Origin: Sulfurisoma sediminicola
GTDB lineage: Bacteria; Pseudomonadota; Gammaproteobacteria; Burkholderiales; Rhodocyclaceae
Assembly (NCBI RefSeq): GCF_003865015.1
Contig: NZ_BHVV01000008.1
Span: forward strand, 124,001-188,000
DNA length: 64,000 nt
Direction: 5' to 3'
Shown in pieces: positions 8,138-16,758 of the stretch. The position numbers and the translations under genes were made by a program. Positions within the stretch are counted from its first letter, which is position 1. The number at the start of each line of letters is the position of its first letter. The notes below the pieces were generated by a model, which did not search any database, had not been told where the DNA came from, and was given only the letters and a program-made list of their open reading frames with translations.

Positions 8138-9985
8138 TTACAGCTTGAGGCGACCGAGCGTGTCCTTGGTCGGCACGCCGTTGGCGTCCCAGCCACGGAC
8201 CTGGTAGTACTCGGGACGCATCTTGTCGATGCCGTTGACCAGGCCCTTGGCGGGGCCGGTCTTGGCCGGCTCGGTCTTGAGACGCGGCGGCAGGTCGTCG
8301 TCCTTGGCGGTGAAGCCGGCGGCGTTGTTGAACAGGCGCTCCATGTTGTAGATGCGCTCGCCCACCTCGCCGAGCTTCTCCATGGTCCAGCCGCCCTCGC
8401 AGGCCGCGTCGATCTGCGGCTGGATGTCGGCCAGCGACCAGGCAAACGACGTGAAGATGCACAGGCCGGCGGAATCGAACACCGCGGTCGCGTCCTGGAA
8501 GGCCTTGACCAGCTCGGCCTTGCCCTCGGTGACCAGCGGGTCGGTCTTGACCGGAATGCCCAGCACCTCGGAGGCGACGGTGTAGCTGCGCAGGTGGCAG
8601 GCGCCGCGGTTGGAGGTGGCATAGGTGAGGCCCATGCCCTGGATGCCGCGCGAGTCGTAGGCCGGGAACTCCTGCTTCTTCACCGACATCGACAGCTCGG
8701 GCTTGCCGTATTTCTCGCACATGCGCGCCGAACCCAGGCCGAGGATCTTGCCGAAGCCCTCGCCCTTCGCCGTCATCTGCGCCAGCTCGCACAGGGCCTT
8801 GGCCGAGCCGAAGGGCGCATCCATGCCGATGTCTTCCTTCTTGAGGATGCCCAGCTCGTAGAGCTCCATTGCCGCGCCGACCGTGGCGCCGAAGGAAATC
8901 GGGTCGAAGCCGTCCTCGTTGCAGATCAGGTTGGCGTACTGCAGCGCCTCGAGGTCGCCGACGCCGTTGGCGGCGCCGAGCGCCCAGGCCGCTTCGTACT
9001 CGAGGCCGCCGGAGGCGCCCCAGTACTCGGGCTTGTTGACCACGCTGAAGTGGGTCTCGTCGATCTTGGAGATGCGGCCGCAGGCGATGGTGCAGCCGAA
9101 GCAGGCGGCGTTGGTGACGAGGTGGCTCTTGCCGTCGGTGGGTCGCTTCTCGGCCATGGCCTCGGCCGATATCTTGCGCGCCTCCTCGAACTGCACGTCG
9201 CGGTGGTTGCGCGTGGGCAGCGCGCCCATCTCGTTGATGACGTTCATCAGCACCTGGGTGCCGTAGGTGGGCAGGCCCTGGCCGGTGACGGCATTCTCGG
9301 CCAGCACTTTCTTGCCGGCGGCGGCGGCGGCTATGAAGGCCTTCGCGTCCTTGAGGCCGGAGACGCCGAGCGTGCCGCGCACGGCGACGGCCTTGAGGTT
9401 CTTCGAGCCCATCACGGTGCCGACGCCCGAGCGGCCGGCGGCGCGGTGCAGGTCGTTGACGATGCAGGCGTACATGACGCCGTTCTCGCCGGCGCGGCCG
9501 ATGCTGCAGATGCGGACCTGCGGGTCCTGGTGCGCCTTCTTGATGCCTTCCTCGGTCTGCCAGGTGGTCTTGCCCCAGAGGTGCGAAGCGTCCTTGAGCT
9601 CGGCCTTGTCGTTCTCGATCGAGAGGTAGACGGGCTTCGGGCTCTTGCCCTCGAAGATGATCATGTCCCAGCCGGCAAATTTGAGTTCGGCGCCGAAGTA
9701 GCCGCCCGAGTTGGAGCAGGCGATGGCGCCGGTGAGCGCGCCCTTGGTCACCACCGAGTAGCGGCCGCCGGTCGAAGCCGGCGTGCCGGTGAGCGGGCCG
9801 GTGGTCATGATGAGCTTGTTGGCGGGCGACAGCGGATCGACCTTGGGATCGACTTCGGCTACGAAGTACTTGGTCGCGAGGCCGCGCTGGCCGAGGTATT
9901 GCTGCGCCCACTCCATGTTGAGGGGTTCGGGCTTGCAGGTGCCGTTGGTCAGGTCAACGCGCAGAACTTTGCGGGTCCATGCCAT
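8138..9985 (-). CDS. aorB: Aldehyde:ferredoxin oxidoreductase, tungsten/molybdenum catalytic subunit
   Basis: 615 residues from the ATG at 9985. A longer reading upstream would overlap the Fe-S gene and is not used. The N-terminal AOR domain (MAWTRKVLRVDLTNG, TGPLTGTPASTGGRYSVVTK, SNSGGYFGAELKFAGWD) binds the bispterin cofactor. The [4Fe-4S] ligands are C295-x2-C298-x3-C302 (CFGCTIAC) with the fourth cysteine at C509 (SAGLCIFTSF). The enzyme oxidises aldehydes to carboxylic acids. With AorA and AorC subunits, the closest known type is the benzaldehyde/phenylacetaldehyde AOR of Aromatoleum, which fits the indolepyruvate oxidoreductase elsewhere in the window. Tungsten use is inferred from the family. 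Confidence 0.93.
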   Translation of the reverse strand: MAWTRKVLRVDLTNGTCKPEPLNMEWAQQYLGQRGLATKYFVAEVDPKVDPLSPANKLIMTTGPLTGTPASTGGRYSVVTKGALTGAIACSNSGGYFGAELKFAGWDMIIFEGKSPKPVYLSIENDKAELKDASHLWGKTTWQTEEGIKKAHQDPQVRICSIGRAGENGVMYACIVNDLHRAAGRSGVGTVMGSKNLKAVAVRGTLGVSGLKDAKAFIAAAAAGKKVLAENAVTGQGLPTYGTQVLMNVINEMGALPTRNHRDVQFEEARKISAEAMAEKRPTDGKSHLVTNAACFGCTIACGRISKIDETHFSVVNKPEYWGASGGLEYEAAWALGAANGVGDLEALQYANLICNEDGFDPISFGATVGAAMELYELGILKKEDIGMDAPFGSAKALCELAQMTAKGEGFGKILGLGSARMCEKYGKPELSMSVKKQEFPAYDSRGIQGMGLTYATSNRGACHLRSYTVASEVLGIPVKTDPLVTEGKAELVKAFQDATAVFDSAGLCIFTSFAWSLADIQPQIDAACEGGWTMEKLGEVGERIYNMERLFNNAAGFTAKDDDLPPRLKTEPAKTGPAKGLVNGIDKMRPEYYQVRGWDANGVPTKDTLGRLKL

Positions 9986-10001
9986 GGTGTGTCTCCTTCG
10001 A

Positions 10002-10481
10002 TCAGGCGCTGGCGCGCGTTGCGTTATCTGTTTTTCCGGCCCAGGCGCGCATCTTGTCGAGTCCGGTCCAATCGGCGTCCACGTAGGTGATGGCACCCGT
10101 CGGGCAGGCGGTGGCGCAGGCGGGGTCGCCGCCGCAGAGGTCGCACTTCTGCACCTTGCCGGTATCGGCGACGTAATTGACGGTGCCGAAGGGGCAGGCG
10201 ATGGTGCACACCTTGCAACCGACGCAGGTCGATTCGTTCACCACCTTGGCGCCGGTGGCGACATCGACGCGGATGGCATCGACGGGGCAGGCGTTGAGGC
10301 ACCAGGCTTCGGCGCACTGGGTGCAGGTGTAGGGCACCTTGCGTCCCTCATGCTCGAAGTTGAAGATCTTGATGCGCGACTTGGCGGGATTGAACACGCC
10401 GTAGTTCTCGTAGGAACACGCCATTTCGCACTGCAGGCAGCCGGTGCATTTGTTGGCGTCTATGTGCAGCGATTTCTGCAT
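10002..10481 (-). CDS. aorA: Ferredoxin-like electron-transfer subunit of aldehyde oxidoreductase, four [4Fe-4S] clusters
   Basis: 159 residues. The start at 10481 is chosen because GAGGAGGGG sits just upstream of this ATG and the ferredoxin motif begins at residue 12; an upstream ATG would add an unrelated basic tail. Four cysteine sets are visible: CTGCLQCEMAC, CTQC with CLNACP, CVGCKVCTIACP, and CDLC with CATACP. This is the 4x[4Fe-4S] polyferredoxin (HycB/DmsB type) that carries electrons from the catalytic subunit to the flavoprotein or ferredoxin. It is the first gene of the aor operon, 16 nt before aorB. Confidence 0.9.
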   Translation of the reverse strand: MQKSLHIDANKCTGCLQCEMACSYENYGVFNPAKSRIKIFNFEHEGRKVPYTCTQCAEAWCLNACPVDAIRVDVATGAKVVNESTCVGCKVCTIACPFGTVNYVADTGKVQKCDLCGGDPACATACPTGAITYVDADWTGLDKMRAWAGKTDNATRASA

Positions 10482-10528
10482 AGCCCCTCCTCGTTGATCT
10501 TTTTCGGCCGTCGCCGTCCGGCGCCAGC

Positions 10529-10548
10529 ATATGCAAAACATAGCATAT
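10529..10548. promoter_or_regulatory. Inverted repeat upstream of the aor operon
   Basis: ATATGC (10529-10534) and GCATAT (10543-10548) are exact arms with an 8-nt AT-rich spacer, 48-67 bp before the aorA ATG. The AT content is unlike the neighbourhood. It is placed like an operator or promoter element; the protein that binds it is unknown. Confidence 0.4.
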
Positions 10549-10609
10549 AGGCGACGCATGTATCAATCGAATCGATGACCCCATAAGAGCCATGGGGATT
10601 GCCGCGACT

Positions 10610-10987
10610 TCAGGGCCGGCGGCCGAGGATCACCGCGTGGCGGAAGCGCGAGGGCGCATGGGCGAAGACCGCCGAGCCGGCGACGATGAGCCAGAACAGC
10701 GCGAAGCGCGCCGAGGCATCGAGGGCCATCCAGGCGACGAGCACGAGTTTGGCGATCATCGCGAGGCCGGAGACCTCGCGCAAATGGCCGGGCTTGTTCC
10801 AGGTGTCGAGCGCGAACATCGCCAGCCCGCTGGCGGCGACGGCGGCCGCCGCATTGCCCGTCGCCAGCGGCGCGCCGAGCAGGCCGGCGCCGAGGAGGAT
10901 CACCGCGACGAGATGCAGGCCGCGCAGCAGCACGTTGAGCCAGCGGCGCCAGATGGGACGCGTGCGGTCGGGATTCGCGGCAGCCAT
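10610..10987 (-). CDS. Small integral membrane protein, unknown function
   Basis: 125 residues with about four predicted membrane segments: WLNVLLRGLHLVAVILLGAG, an Ala-rich segment AAAAVAASGLAMFALDTW, LAMIAKLVLVAWMALD, and FALFWLIVAGSAVFAH. Starting at 10987 gives a charged N-terminus (MAAANPDRTRPIWRR) before the first helix. I do not recognise the family. It is divergent from the 93-residue protein at 11034 (46 bp apart) and points toward the aor operon 128 nt downstream, but a shared transcript is uncertain. Confidence 0.65.
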   Translation of the reverse strand: MAAANPDRTRPIWRRWLNVLLRGLHLVAVILLGAGLLGAPLATGNAAAAVAASGLAMFALDTWNKPGHLREVSGLAMIAKLVLVAWMALDASARFALFWLIVAGSAVFAHAPSRFRHAVILGRRP

Positions 10988-11033
10988 CGTCGGCGCTCGC
11001 GTGTCAGAATCGGTTGATGAAGGGCATGGACCG

Positions 11034-11315
11034 ATGATAACCCTCGAGCGCGAGATGTCGGCGAGCCGCGGCGAATTCCTGCACGGCCTGGGGCTGGCGT
11101 TTCCGGGGCGCGTCGAGGAGAGCGGCGGCTTGCTGCGCGTCGACGACGGCGCGGCGGCGATGGAGATCGCGCTGACCCCCCTGCCCGACCGCACCATCGC
11201 GCTGCTGCGGCTGCCGAACATGAAGGTGCGGATCCGCTTTACGACAGGATCGCGCGAACAGCAGGAAGCGATGCTGGCCCGGATGGACCGGGCGATGCAG
11301 CGCGGCGGCGGCTAG
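11034..11315 (+). CDS. Conserved hypothetical small protein
   Basis: 93 residues, soluble, no cysteine or signal peptide. The sequence runs MITLEREMSASRGEFLHGLG, then PDRTIALLRLPNMKVRIRF and a C-terminal basic helix. The beta-rich middle (LLRVDDGAAAMEIALTPLPD) suggests a small two-layer fold. The function is unknown. It converges with relA and overlaps its 3' end by 4 bp. The frame stays open further upstream, but the ATG at 11034 clears the divergent gene. Confidence 0.6.
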   Translation: MITLEREMSASRGEFLHGLGLAFPGRVEESGGLLRVDDGAAAMEIALTPLPDRTIALLRLPNMKVRIRFTTGSREQQEAMLARMDRAMQRGGG

Positions 11316-13522
11316 CCGCGCCGCGCCGAGACGACGCCCGGCACTTCGCCGATCAGCGCCAGCACCCGCTGCAGCTGGGTCAGGCCGCCAAGCTCGACGG
11401 TGAAGCCCATGCGCGCGGCGCCGGCCTTCGACTGCGTCTTCACCGCCGTGACATTGACCTTCTCGCGCGACAGCACTTCGGAGATGTCGCGCAGCAGGCC
11501 CTGGCGGTCGCTGGCCTCGACCTCGATGTCGACGGCGTAGAGCAGGTCCTGTTGGGCCCCGCCGCCCCAATCGGCGTCGATCACACGCTCGGGGTTGCGC
11601 GCGATCATGTTGCGGAAGTTGGCGCACTCCGTGCGGTGGATGGACACGCCCCTGCCGCGCGTGACGAAACCGGCGATGGCGTCGGGCGGCGCCGGCTTGC
11701 AGCAGCGGCCGAGCTGCGTCAGCAGCTTGTCGACGCCGACGATCAGGATCCTGGAGTCGCCGCCGACCTTGCTGCGCTTGGTCTGGATGCCCTCCTCGAC
11801 CGCGGCCGGCACGACCTCGCCGCGGAAGGCCACCTGGATGTCGCGGCTGGTGACGTCGCCTCGCGCGCTGGCCAGGTAGAGATCGTCGGCATGCTTGTAG
11901 CCGAGCTTGTGCGACAGCTCCTCGATATTGGCCTGTGTCTGCCCCTCGCGCTGCAACTCGCGCGCGATGGTGGCGCGGCCCTGCGCCAGCATTTCCTCGG
12001 ACTCGAGCGCGGCGAACCACGCCTTGACCTTGGCCCGCGCGCGCGCGGTGGCGAGGTAGCCCTGCGCCGGATTGACCCAGTCGCGCGAGGGGCCGCCGCT
12101 CTTGGCGGTGACGATCTCGACCCGCTGCCCGCTCTGCAGGGGCGTATTGAGCGGTACCAGGTGGCCGTCGACCTTGGCGCCGCGGCAGCGGTGGCCGAGG
12201 TCGGTATGGACGCGGTAGGCGAAGTCGACCGGCGTGGCGCCGGCGGCGAGGTCGATCACGCGTCCCTGCGGCGTCATCACGTAGATGGTGTCGTCGAGCG
12301 CGGCGCGCTTGAACTGCTCGACCCAGGCGGCGGAATCGGTGACCTCGTCGCGCCACGACAGCAGCTGGCGCAGCCAGGCGATCTTGTCGTCGTAGGCGCC
12401 GTCGGCTTTCGCCGGCGCGCCGGCCTCCTTGTAGCGCCAGTGGGCGGCGACGCCGAGCTCGGCGTGGTGATGCATCTCGTGGGTGCGGATCTGCACCTCG
12501 ACCGCACGGCCGTCCTCGGCCATCACCGCGGTGTGCAACGAACGGTAGTAGTTGCCCTTGGGATGCGAGATGTAGTCGTCGAACTCGCCGTGGATCGGCT
12601 GCCACAGCGCATGCACGATGCCCAGCGCCGTGTAGCAGTCGCGGACCGAGTCGACGACGATGCGCAGCGCGCGCACGTCGTAGACCTCGGAGAAGTCGAT
12701 GTCCTTGCCGCGCATCTTGCTCCAGATGCTGTAGATGTGCTTGGGCCGGCCGTAGACCTCTGCGTCGGTGATGCCCGACTTCGCCAGCTCGTCCTTGAGC
12801 CGCTGCACCGCGGCGGCGATGAAGCCCTCGCGCTCGGCGCGCTTTTCGTCGAGCTGTTTGGCGATGCGCTTGTAGGTCTCGGGCTCGAGGAAGCGGAAGG
12901 ACAGGTCCTCGAGTTCCCACTTGGTCTGCCAGACGCCGAGCCGGTTGGCCAGCGGCGCGTAGAGCTCGAGGGTCTCGCGCGCGGCCTCGTCGCGTGCGGG
13001 CCCCGGCTTGTCGGTGAACCAGCGCAGCGTCTGCGTGCGCGAGGCCAGCCGCAGCAGCACGACGCGGATGTCCTCGGCCATCGCCAGCAGCATCTTGCGC
13101 AGAACCTCGGCCTGCGCCCTGACCTCGGCCGCGCCGGCATTCGTGGCATTGGCGGCCGCCTGGGTCAGCGGCCGCAAGCCCTTGAGCCGGTGCAGGCTGC
13201 CGACCAGCGCCGCGACGGGAGCGCCGAAGTCCGCCGCCAGTTTCTCGCCGGCATCGGGGAGGAAGTCGTGCGCCGCGAACAGCAGGGCCGCGATGCGCGT
13301 GTCGGCATCGAGGCGCAGCGAGGCGACGATCAGCCCCATGCCGACGGCGTGGTCGAGGCAATCCTCGCCGGTGCCGAGCGTGCGGCCGGCATAGACCTCC
13401 TCGGCCAGGCGGAAGGCCCCGGTCAGACGGCCGACCGCGTCTTCGCCGAGGTCGGCGGCGAGCTGGCGGAAGACGGCATCGTCGACACCGGATTCGGGCA
13501 GGGAATGGACGACGGAAACCAT
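11312..13522 (-). CDS. relA: RelA, monofunctional (p)ppGpp synthetase
   Basis: 736 residues. The order is HD-like pseudo-hydrolase, synthetase, TGS and ACT domains. In the hydrolase region the HD dyad expected after ALL is replaced (AALLFAAHDFLPDAG), so hydrolysis is probably lost. The synthetase (RPKHIYSIWSKMRGKDIDF, then SEVYDVRALRIVVDSVRDCY) carries EFDD (GEFDDYISHPKGNYYRSLHT), the acidic signature of RelA rather than the RxKD of bifunctional SpoT/Rel. The TGS domain starts at TIYVMTPQGRVIDLA, and the ACT domain ends the protein. It makes the stringent-response alarmone on stalled ribosomes. The ATG at 13522 is used; the longer open frame upstream lacks RelA similarity. Confidence 0.93.
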   Translation of the reverse strand: MVSVVHSLPESGVDDAVFRQLAADLGEDAVGRLTGAFRLAEEVYAGRTLGTGEDCLDHAVGMGLIVASLRLDADTRIAALLFAAHDFLPDAGEKLAADFGAPVAALVGSLHRLKGLRPLTQAAANATNAGAAEVRAQAEVLRKMLLAMAEDIRVVLLRLASRTQTLRWFTDKPGPARDEAARETLELYAPLANRLGVWQTKWELEDLSFRFLEPETYKRIAKQLDEKRAEREGFIAAAVQRLKDELAKSGITDAEVYGRPKHIYSIWSKMRGKDIDFSEVYDVRALRIVVDSVRDCYTALGIVHALWQPIHGEFDDYISHPKGNYYRSLHTAVMAEDGRAVEVQIRTHEMHHHAELGVAAHWRYKEAGAPAKADGAYDDKIAWLRQLLSWRDEVTDSAAWVEQFKRAALDDTIYVMTPQGRVIDLAAGATPVDFAYRVHTDLGHRCRGAKVDGHLVPLNTPLQSGQRVEIVTAKSGGPSRDWVNPAQGYLATARARAKVKAWFAALESEEMLAQGRATIARELQREGQTQANIEELSHKLGYKHADDLYLASARGDVTSRDIQVAFRGEVVPAAVEEGIQTKRSKVGGDSRILIVGVDKLLTQLGRCCKPAPPDAIAGFVTRGRGVSIHRTECANFRNMIARNPERVIDADWGGGAQQDLLYAVDIEVEASDRQGLLRDISEVLSREKVNVTAVKTQSKAGAARMGFTVELGGLTQLQRVLALIGEVPGVVSARRG

Positions 13523-13679
13523 GAGGGAATGAGGATAGGCCTTGGGCTGGTGTTTGCCGCGCGGCCACCGCGACGGCCGGATCATTCTACAAGGAGCCCA
13601 GCCCGCTTCCCACAGGCATCCGGCACTTGCTATCCTCACGGTAATTCCGAACAACAAGAACGTCTCTACCGGGAGCCCG

Positions 13680-13775
13680 ATGGATGCAACCGCGCCGCAA
13701 GCGAACATCGTCCAACGCGACCGCCGCCGAATGTCTTCCGTGCATCAGGAAAGGCTGACATTCCGGTGGCGATAG
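13680..13775 (+). CDS. Possible 31-codon leader peptide overlapping the pqiA start
   Basis: An ATG with a good ribosome-binding site (GGGAG, 4 nt upstream) opens a 31-residue frame (MDATAPQANIVQRDRRRMSS, ending LTFRWR) that stops at 13775, ten bases inside pqiA. Such an overlap would couple pqiA translation to the leader. It may also be chance; the peptide resembles nothing I know. Confidence 0.3.
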   Translation: MDATAPQANIVQRDRRRMSSVHQERLTFRWR

Positions 13776-15085
13776 AACGCGCGCAGGACGAGTTGCCGGG
13801 ATACGCGGCCGACGGGCTCGTCGCCTGCCACGCCTGCGACTGCGTGCACCGCATCGTGCCCGTGCCGCCGAAAGGCAAGGCGCTGTGCCGGCGCTGCGGC
13901 GCCATCCTCTACCGCAACATGCCGAAGAGCCTCGACCATTCGGCCGCGCTCTACCTCGCGGCGATGATCCTGTTCCTGCTCGCCAACACCTTCCCCTTCG
14001 TCGCGCTCCAGTACGGCGACCGCATCGAGCACAGCCGGCTGATATCCGGAGGTCTCGCCCTGTTTCAGGCGGGCATGGGCGAAATCGGCTTTCTCGTGTT
14101 GCTGACCAGCGTGGTGTTTCCCTTCCTCACCCTGCTCGGCATGCTGTATCTGTTGCTGGCGCTGCGCTTCGGCATCCGCCCGCGCTGGAAGACGCGCGTC
14201 TGGGTCGTGGTCAGGGCGCTGACGCCCTGGAGCCTCATCGGCGTATTCATGCTCGGCCTGCTCGTCTCGGTGGTGAAACTGCAGGACCTGGCGGTGATCG
14301 TGCCCGGCGTCGCCTTCTATGCCTTCGTCGGCCTGCTGGTGGTGTCGACGTCCGCGGTCGCCAGTTTCGACCCGGCCGTGCTCTGGAAGCGCATGGGACC
14401 GGTAGCGGAACAGGGCCTCCCGCATGGTGCCGCGGACACCGCGGCGGCGATGGGCTACGCCACATGCCACACCTGCGACCTGCTGGTACGACACCCCGCC
14501 GCCGGCGACCATTGGGCCTGTCCGCGCTGCGGCAGCGCCGTGCACGGCACGCGCCACCCGGACAGCATCAACCGCACCTGGGCCCTGCTGGCGGCGGCAA
14601 CGCTGCTTCTCGTGCCGGCGAACCTCCTGCCGGTGATGACCGTTATCCGCTTCGGCCAGGGCGAGCCGAGCACCATTCTGGCCGGCGTCGTGCACCTCAT
14701 CCAGGATGGCGCCTGGCCATTGGGGCTGCTCGTCCTGTTCGCCAGCTTCGTCGTGCCGCTCAGCAAGATCGCGAGCCTGGTCTTCCTTCTCGTCACCATC
14801 CAGCGCGGATCGAACTGGCGCCGGCGCGACCGCACCCTCATCTATCGCATCACGGAAGTGGTCGGCGCCTGGTCGATGGTCGACATCTTCCTGGTCGGCA
14901 TCCTGGTGGCGCTGGTGCGGATGGACGGGCTGGCGACGGTCTATCCCGGCAGCGGCGCCACCTTCTTCGGCGCGGCCGTGGTGCTGACGATGCTGGCCGC
15001 CCACGCCTTCGATCCGCGGCTGATCTGGGACACAGCGGACCCTGGCGAACGTGCCGCCGCCGGCGCGCCGGGAGCGGCGACATGA
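13766..15085 (+). CDS. pqiA: PqiA, inner-membrane protein of the Pqi (MCE) lipid-transport system
   Basis: 439 residues from a GTG at 13766; AGGAAAGG lies ~12 nt upstream, and no ATG precedes the domain. The protein is two tandem PqiA units. Each starts with a zinc-ribbon pair (CHACDCVH ... CRRCG near the N-terminus; CHTCDLL ... CPRCG in the middle), followed by four membrane helices (e.g. AALYLAAMILFLLANTFPF and WALLAAATLLLVPANLLPVM). PqiA/YebS proteins anchor the periplasmic MCE tunnel PqiB and are thought to load or move phospholipid between the membranes. The stop overlaps the pqiB ATG. Confidence 0.92.
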   Translation: MAIERAQDELPGYAADGLVACHACDCVHRIVPVPPKGKALCRRCGAILYRNMPKSLDHSAALYLAAMILFLLANTFPFVALQYGDRIEHSRLISGGLALFQAGMGEIGFLVLLTSVVFPFLTLLGMLYLLLALRFGIRPRWKTRVWVVVRALTPWSLIGVFMLGLLVSVVKLQDLAVIVPGVAFYAFVGLLVVSTSAVASFDPAVLWKRMGPVAEQGLPHGAADTAAAMGYATCHTCDLLVRHPAAGDHWACPRCGSAVHGTRHPDSINRTWALLAAATLLLVPANLLPVMTVIRFGQGEPSTILAGVVHLIQDGAWPLGLLVLFASFVVPLSKIASLVFLLVTIQRGSNWRRRDRTLIYRITEVVGAWSMVDIFLVGILVALVRMDGLATVYPGSGATFFGAAVVLTMLAAHAFDPRLIWDTADPGERAAAGAPGAAT

Positions 15086-16758
15086 GCCAGCCCGACATCA
15101 GGGAACCCGTGGTGAAGGAACGCAGCGGACCCTCGCTGATCTGGCTGATACCGATCCTCACCGCCGTGCTCGGCGCCTGGCTGGTCTTCAACACCCTGAC
15201 CGACCGCGGCCCGCTGGTGACCATCACCTTCCGCACGGCCGATGGCATCGAAGTCGACAAGACACGCGTCAAGTACAAGAGCCTGAGCATCGGCCAGGTC
15301 GAAGGCGTGCGTTTCAGCCCGGACTTTTCACGGGTGGAAGTGCGCGCCCGGCTCAACAAGGAGGCGGCCCACTTCCTGCGCCGCGACACGCGTTTCTGGG
15401 TGGTGCGGCCGACCCTCAGCGCGCGCGGCATCTCCGGCCTCGGCACGCTGCTGTCCGGAACCTACATCGAGATCGAACCCGGCCAGGGCGCGCCGCAGTC
15501 CCTGTTCGTCGGCCAGGAGACGCCGCCGGTGGTCAACTCGGAAATGGCCGGCAAGCGCATCACCTTGCTGGCGAGCCAGCTCGGTTCCATAGACCGCGGC
15601 TCGCCGCTGCACTACCAGGGCATCATCGCCGGCGAGGTGCTCGGCTACGAAATGGCCAACGACTACCGCAAGGTGTTGATCCACGCCTTCGTCAAGGCGC
15701 CGTACGACGCGCTGCTGCGCAGCAACACCCGCTTCTGGGGCAGCAGCGGCATCGACCTCTCCCTGAATTCGGACGGCTTGCGCCTGAAGACGGAATCGGT
15801 GCAGGCCCTGTTGTTCGGCGGCATCGCCTTCGACACCCCCGATATCCAGGAAGCCGGCGACGAGAACATCGACGGCCTGGTATTCACGCTGCACGACGAC
15901 CTCAAGTCGATCAAGGAGAATTCCTACGCAAGCAAGGTCAGGTTCGTGGCGTTCTTCGAGGACTCCGTGCGCGGCCTTGCCATCGGCGCCCCCGTGGAGT
16001 TCAAGGGCATCAAGGTCGGCTCGGTCGTCGATGTGCGCCTGGAGCACGACGAACGCAGTGCCGCCTTCCGCATCCCGGTGCTCGTCGACATCGAGCCCGA
16101 GCGCATCGTCGGCCGCAGCGAACTCATGAAGCGCGCACCGCAGGAAGCCTTCCAGGCGCTGGTCAAGCGTGGCCTGCGCGCGCGGCTGCAAATGGGCAAC
16201 CTGGTGACGGGACAACTGTACGTCGACCTCGACATGCAACCGAAGGCGCCGCTGCGGCTCGCCAACGCAGGCCGCACCGAGCCGGAGTTGCCGACCGTGC
16301 GCGGCGTCAGCCTCGAACAGGTCATGACCTCGGCGGCGAGCATCATGGAGAAGATCGACCGGGTGGATTTCGTCGCCCTCGGCGCCGACCTCCAGGGCAC
16401 GCTGCAGGGCGTCAATTCGGTGGTCAACGGGCCGCAGCTGCAAAGCTCGCTCGCCGACCTCGCCGCATCGCTGAAGAGCCTGCGCAAGGTTCTGAGCGCC
16501 GTCGACGGCCGCGCCGAGCCGATCGCCGCCAACCTCGAACAGGCGCTGGTCGCGGCGCGCGAGGCCATGGAGAAATCCAAGGCGACGCTGACGCTGGTCG
16601 ATGGCGTAATCGCCCCCGAAGCGCCGCTGCACTTCCAGGCGATACGGCTGGCGCAGGAACTGGTGCAGACCTCCCGCTCGCTGCGCAGCCTGGTCGAAAT
16701 GCTGGAGCGCAACCCGCAAGCCCTGCTGCTCGGCAAGACGCCACCGAAGGAACCGTGA
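15082..16758 (+). CDS. pqiB: PqiB, periplasm-spanning MCE-domain protein
   Basis: 558 residues. A short cytoplasmic tail and one membrane helix (SLIWLIPILTAVLGAWLVF, ~18-36) lead into MCE (MlaD) domains. The first begins at PLVTITFRTADGIEVDKTRV, and further repeats are seen around SPLHYQGIIAGEVLGYEM and GAPVEFKGIKVGSVVDVRLE. The C-terminal region (~420-550) is helical with coiled-coil character (VNGPQLQSSLADLAASLKSL). PqiB forms stacked hexameric rings with a hollow needle that bridges the inner and outer membranes for lipid transfer. The start overlaps pqiA (ATGA) and the stop overlaps pqiC. Confidence 0.93.
   Translation: MSQPDIREPVVKERSGPSLIWLIPILTAVLGAWLVFNTLTDRGPLVTITFRTADGIEVDKTRVKYKSLSIGQVEGVRFSPDFSRVEVRARLNKEAAHFLRRDTRFWVVRPTLSARGISGLGTLLSGTYIEIEPGQGAPQSLFVGQETPPVVNSEMAGKRITLLASQLGSIDRGSPLHYQGIIAGEVLGYEMANDYRKVLIHAFVKAPYDALLRSNTRFWGSSGIDLSLNSDGLRLKTESVQALLFGGIAFDTPDIQEAGDENIDGLVFTLHDDLKSIKENSYASKVRFVAFFEDSVRGLAIGAPVEFKGIKVGSVVDVRLEHDERSAAFRIPVLVDIEPERIVGRSELMKRAPQEAFQALVKRGLRARLQMGNLVTGQLYVDLDMQPKAPLRLANAGRTEPELPTVRGVSLEQVMTSAASIMEKIDRVDFVALGADLQGTLQGVNSVVNGPQLQSSLADLAASLKSLRKVLSAVDGRAEPIAANLEQALVAAREAMEKSKATLTLVDGVIAPEAPLHFQAIRLAQELVQTSRSLRSLVEMLERNPQALLLGKTPPKEP

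Noticed and set aside
6503-10090. A very long open frame on the plus strand opposite the aor operon
   Set aside because: It is the antisense shadow of GC-rich codons in aorA-aorB-aorC; its protein has low-complexity G/V/D/H-rich composition, and it covers well-identified genes.
11552-13765. Upstream extension of the pqiA frame across the relA region
   Set aside because: The extension runs antisense to relA, and the recognisable PqiA sequence begins only after 13766.
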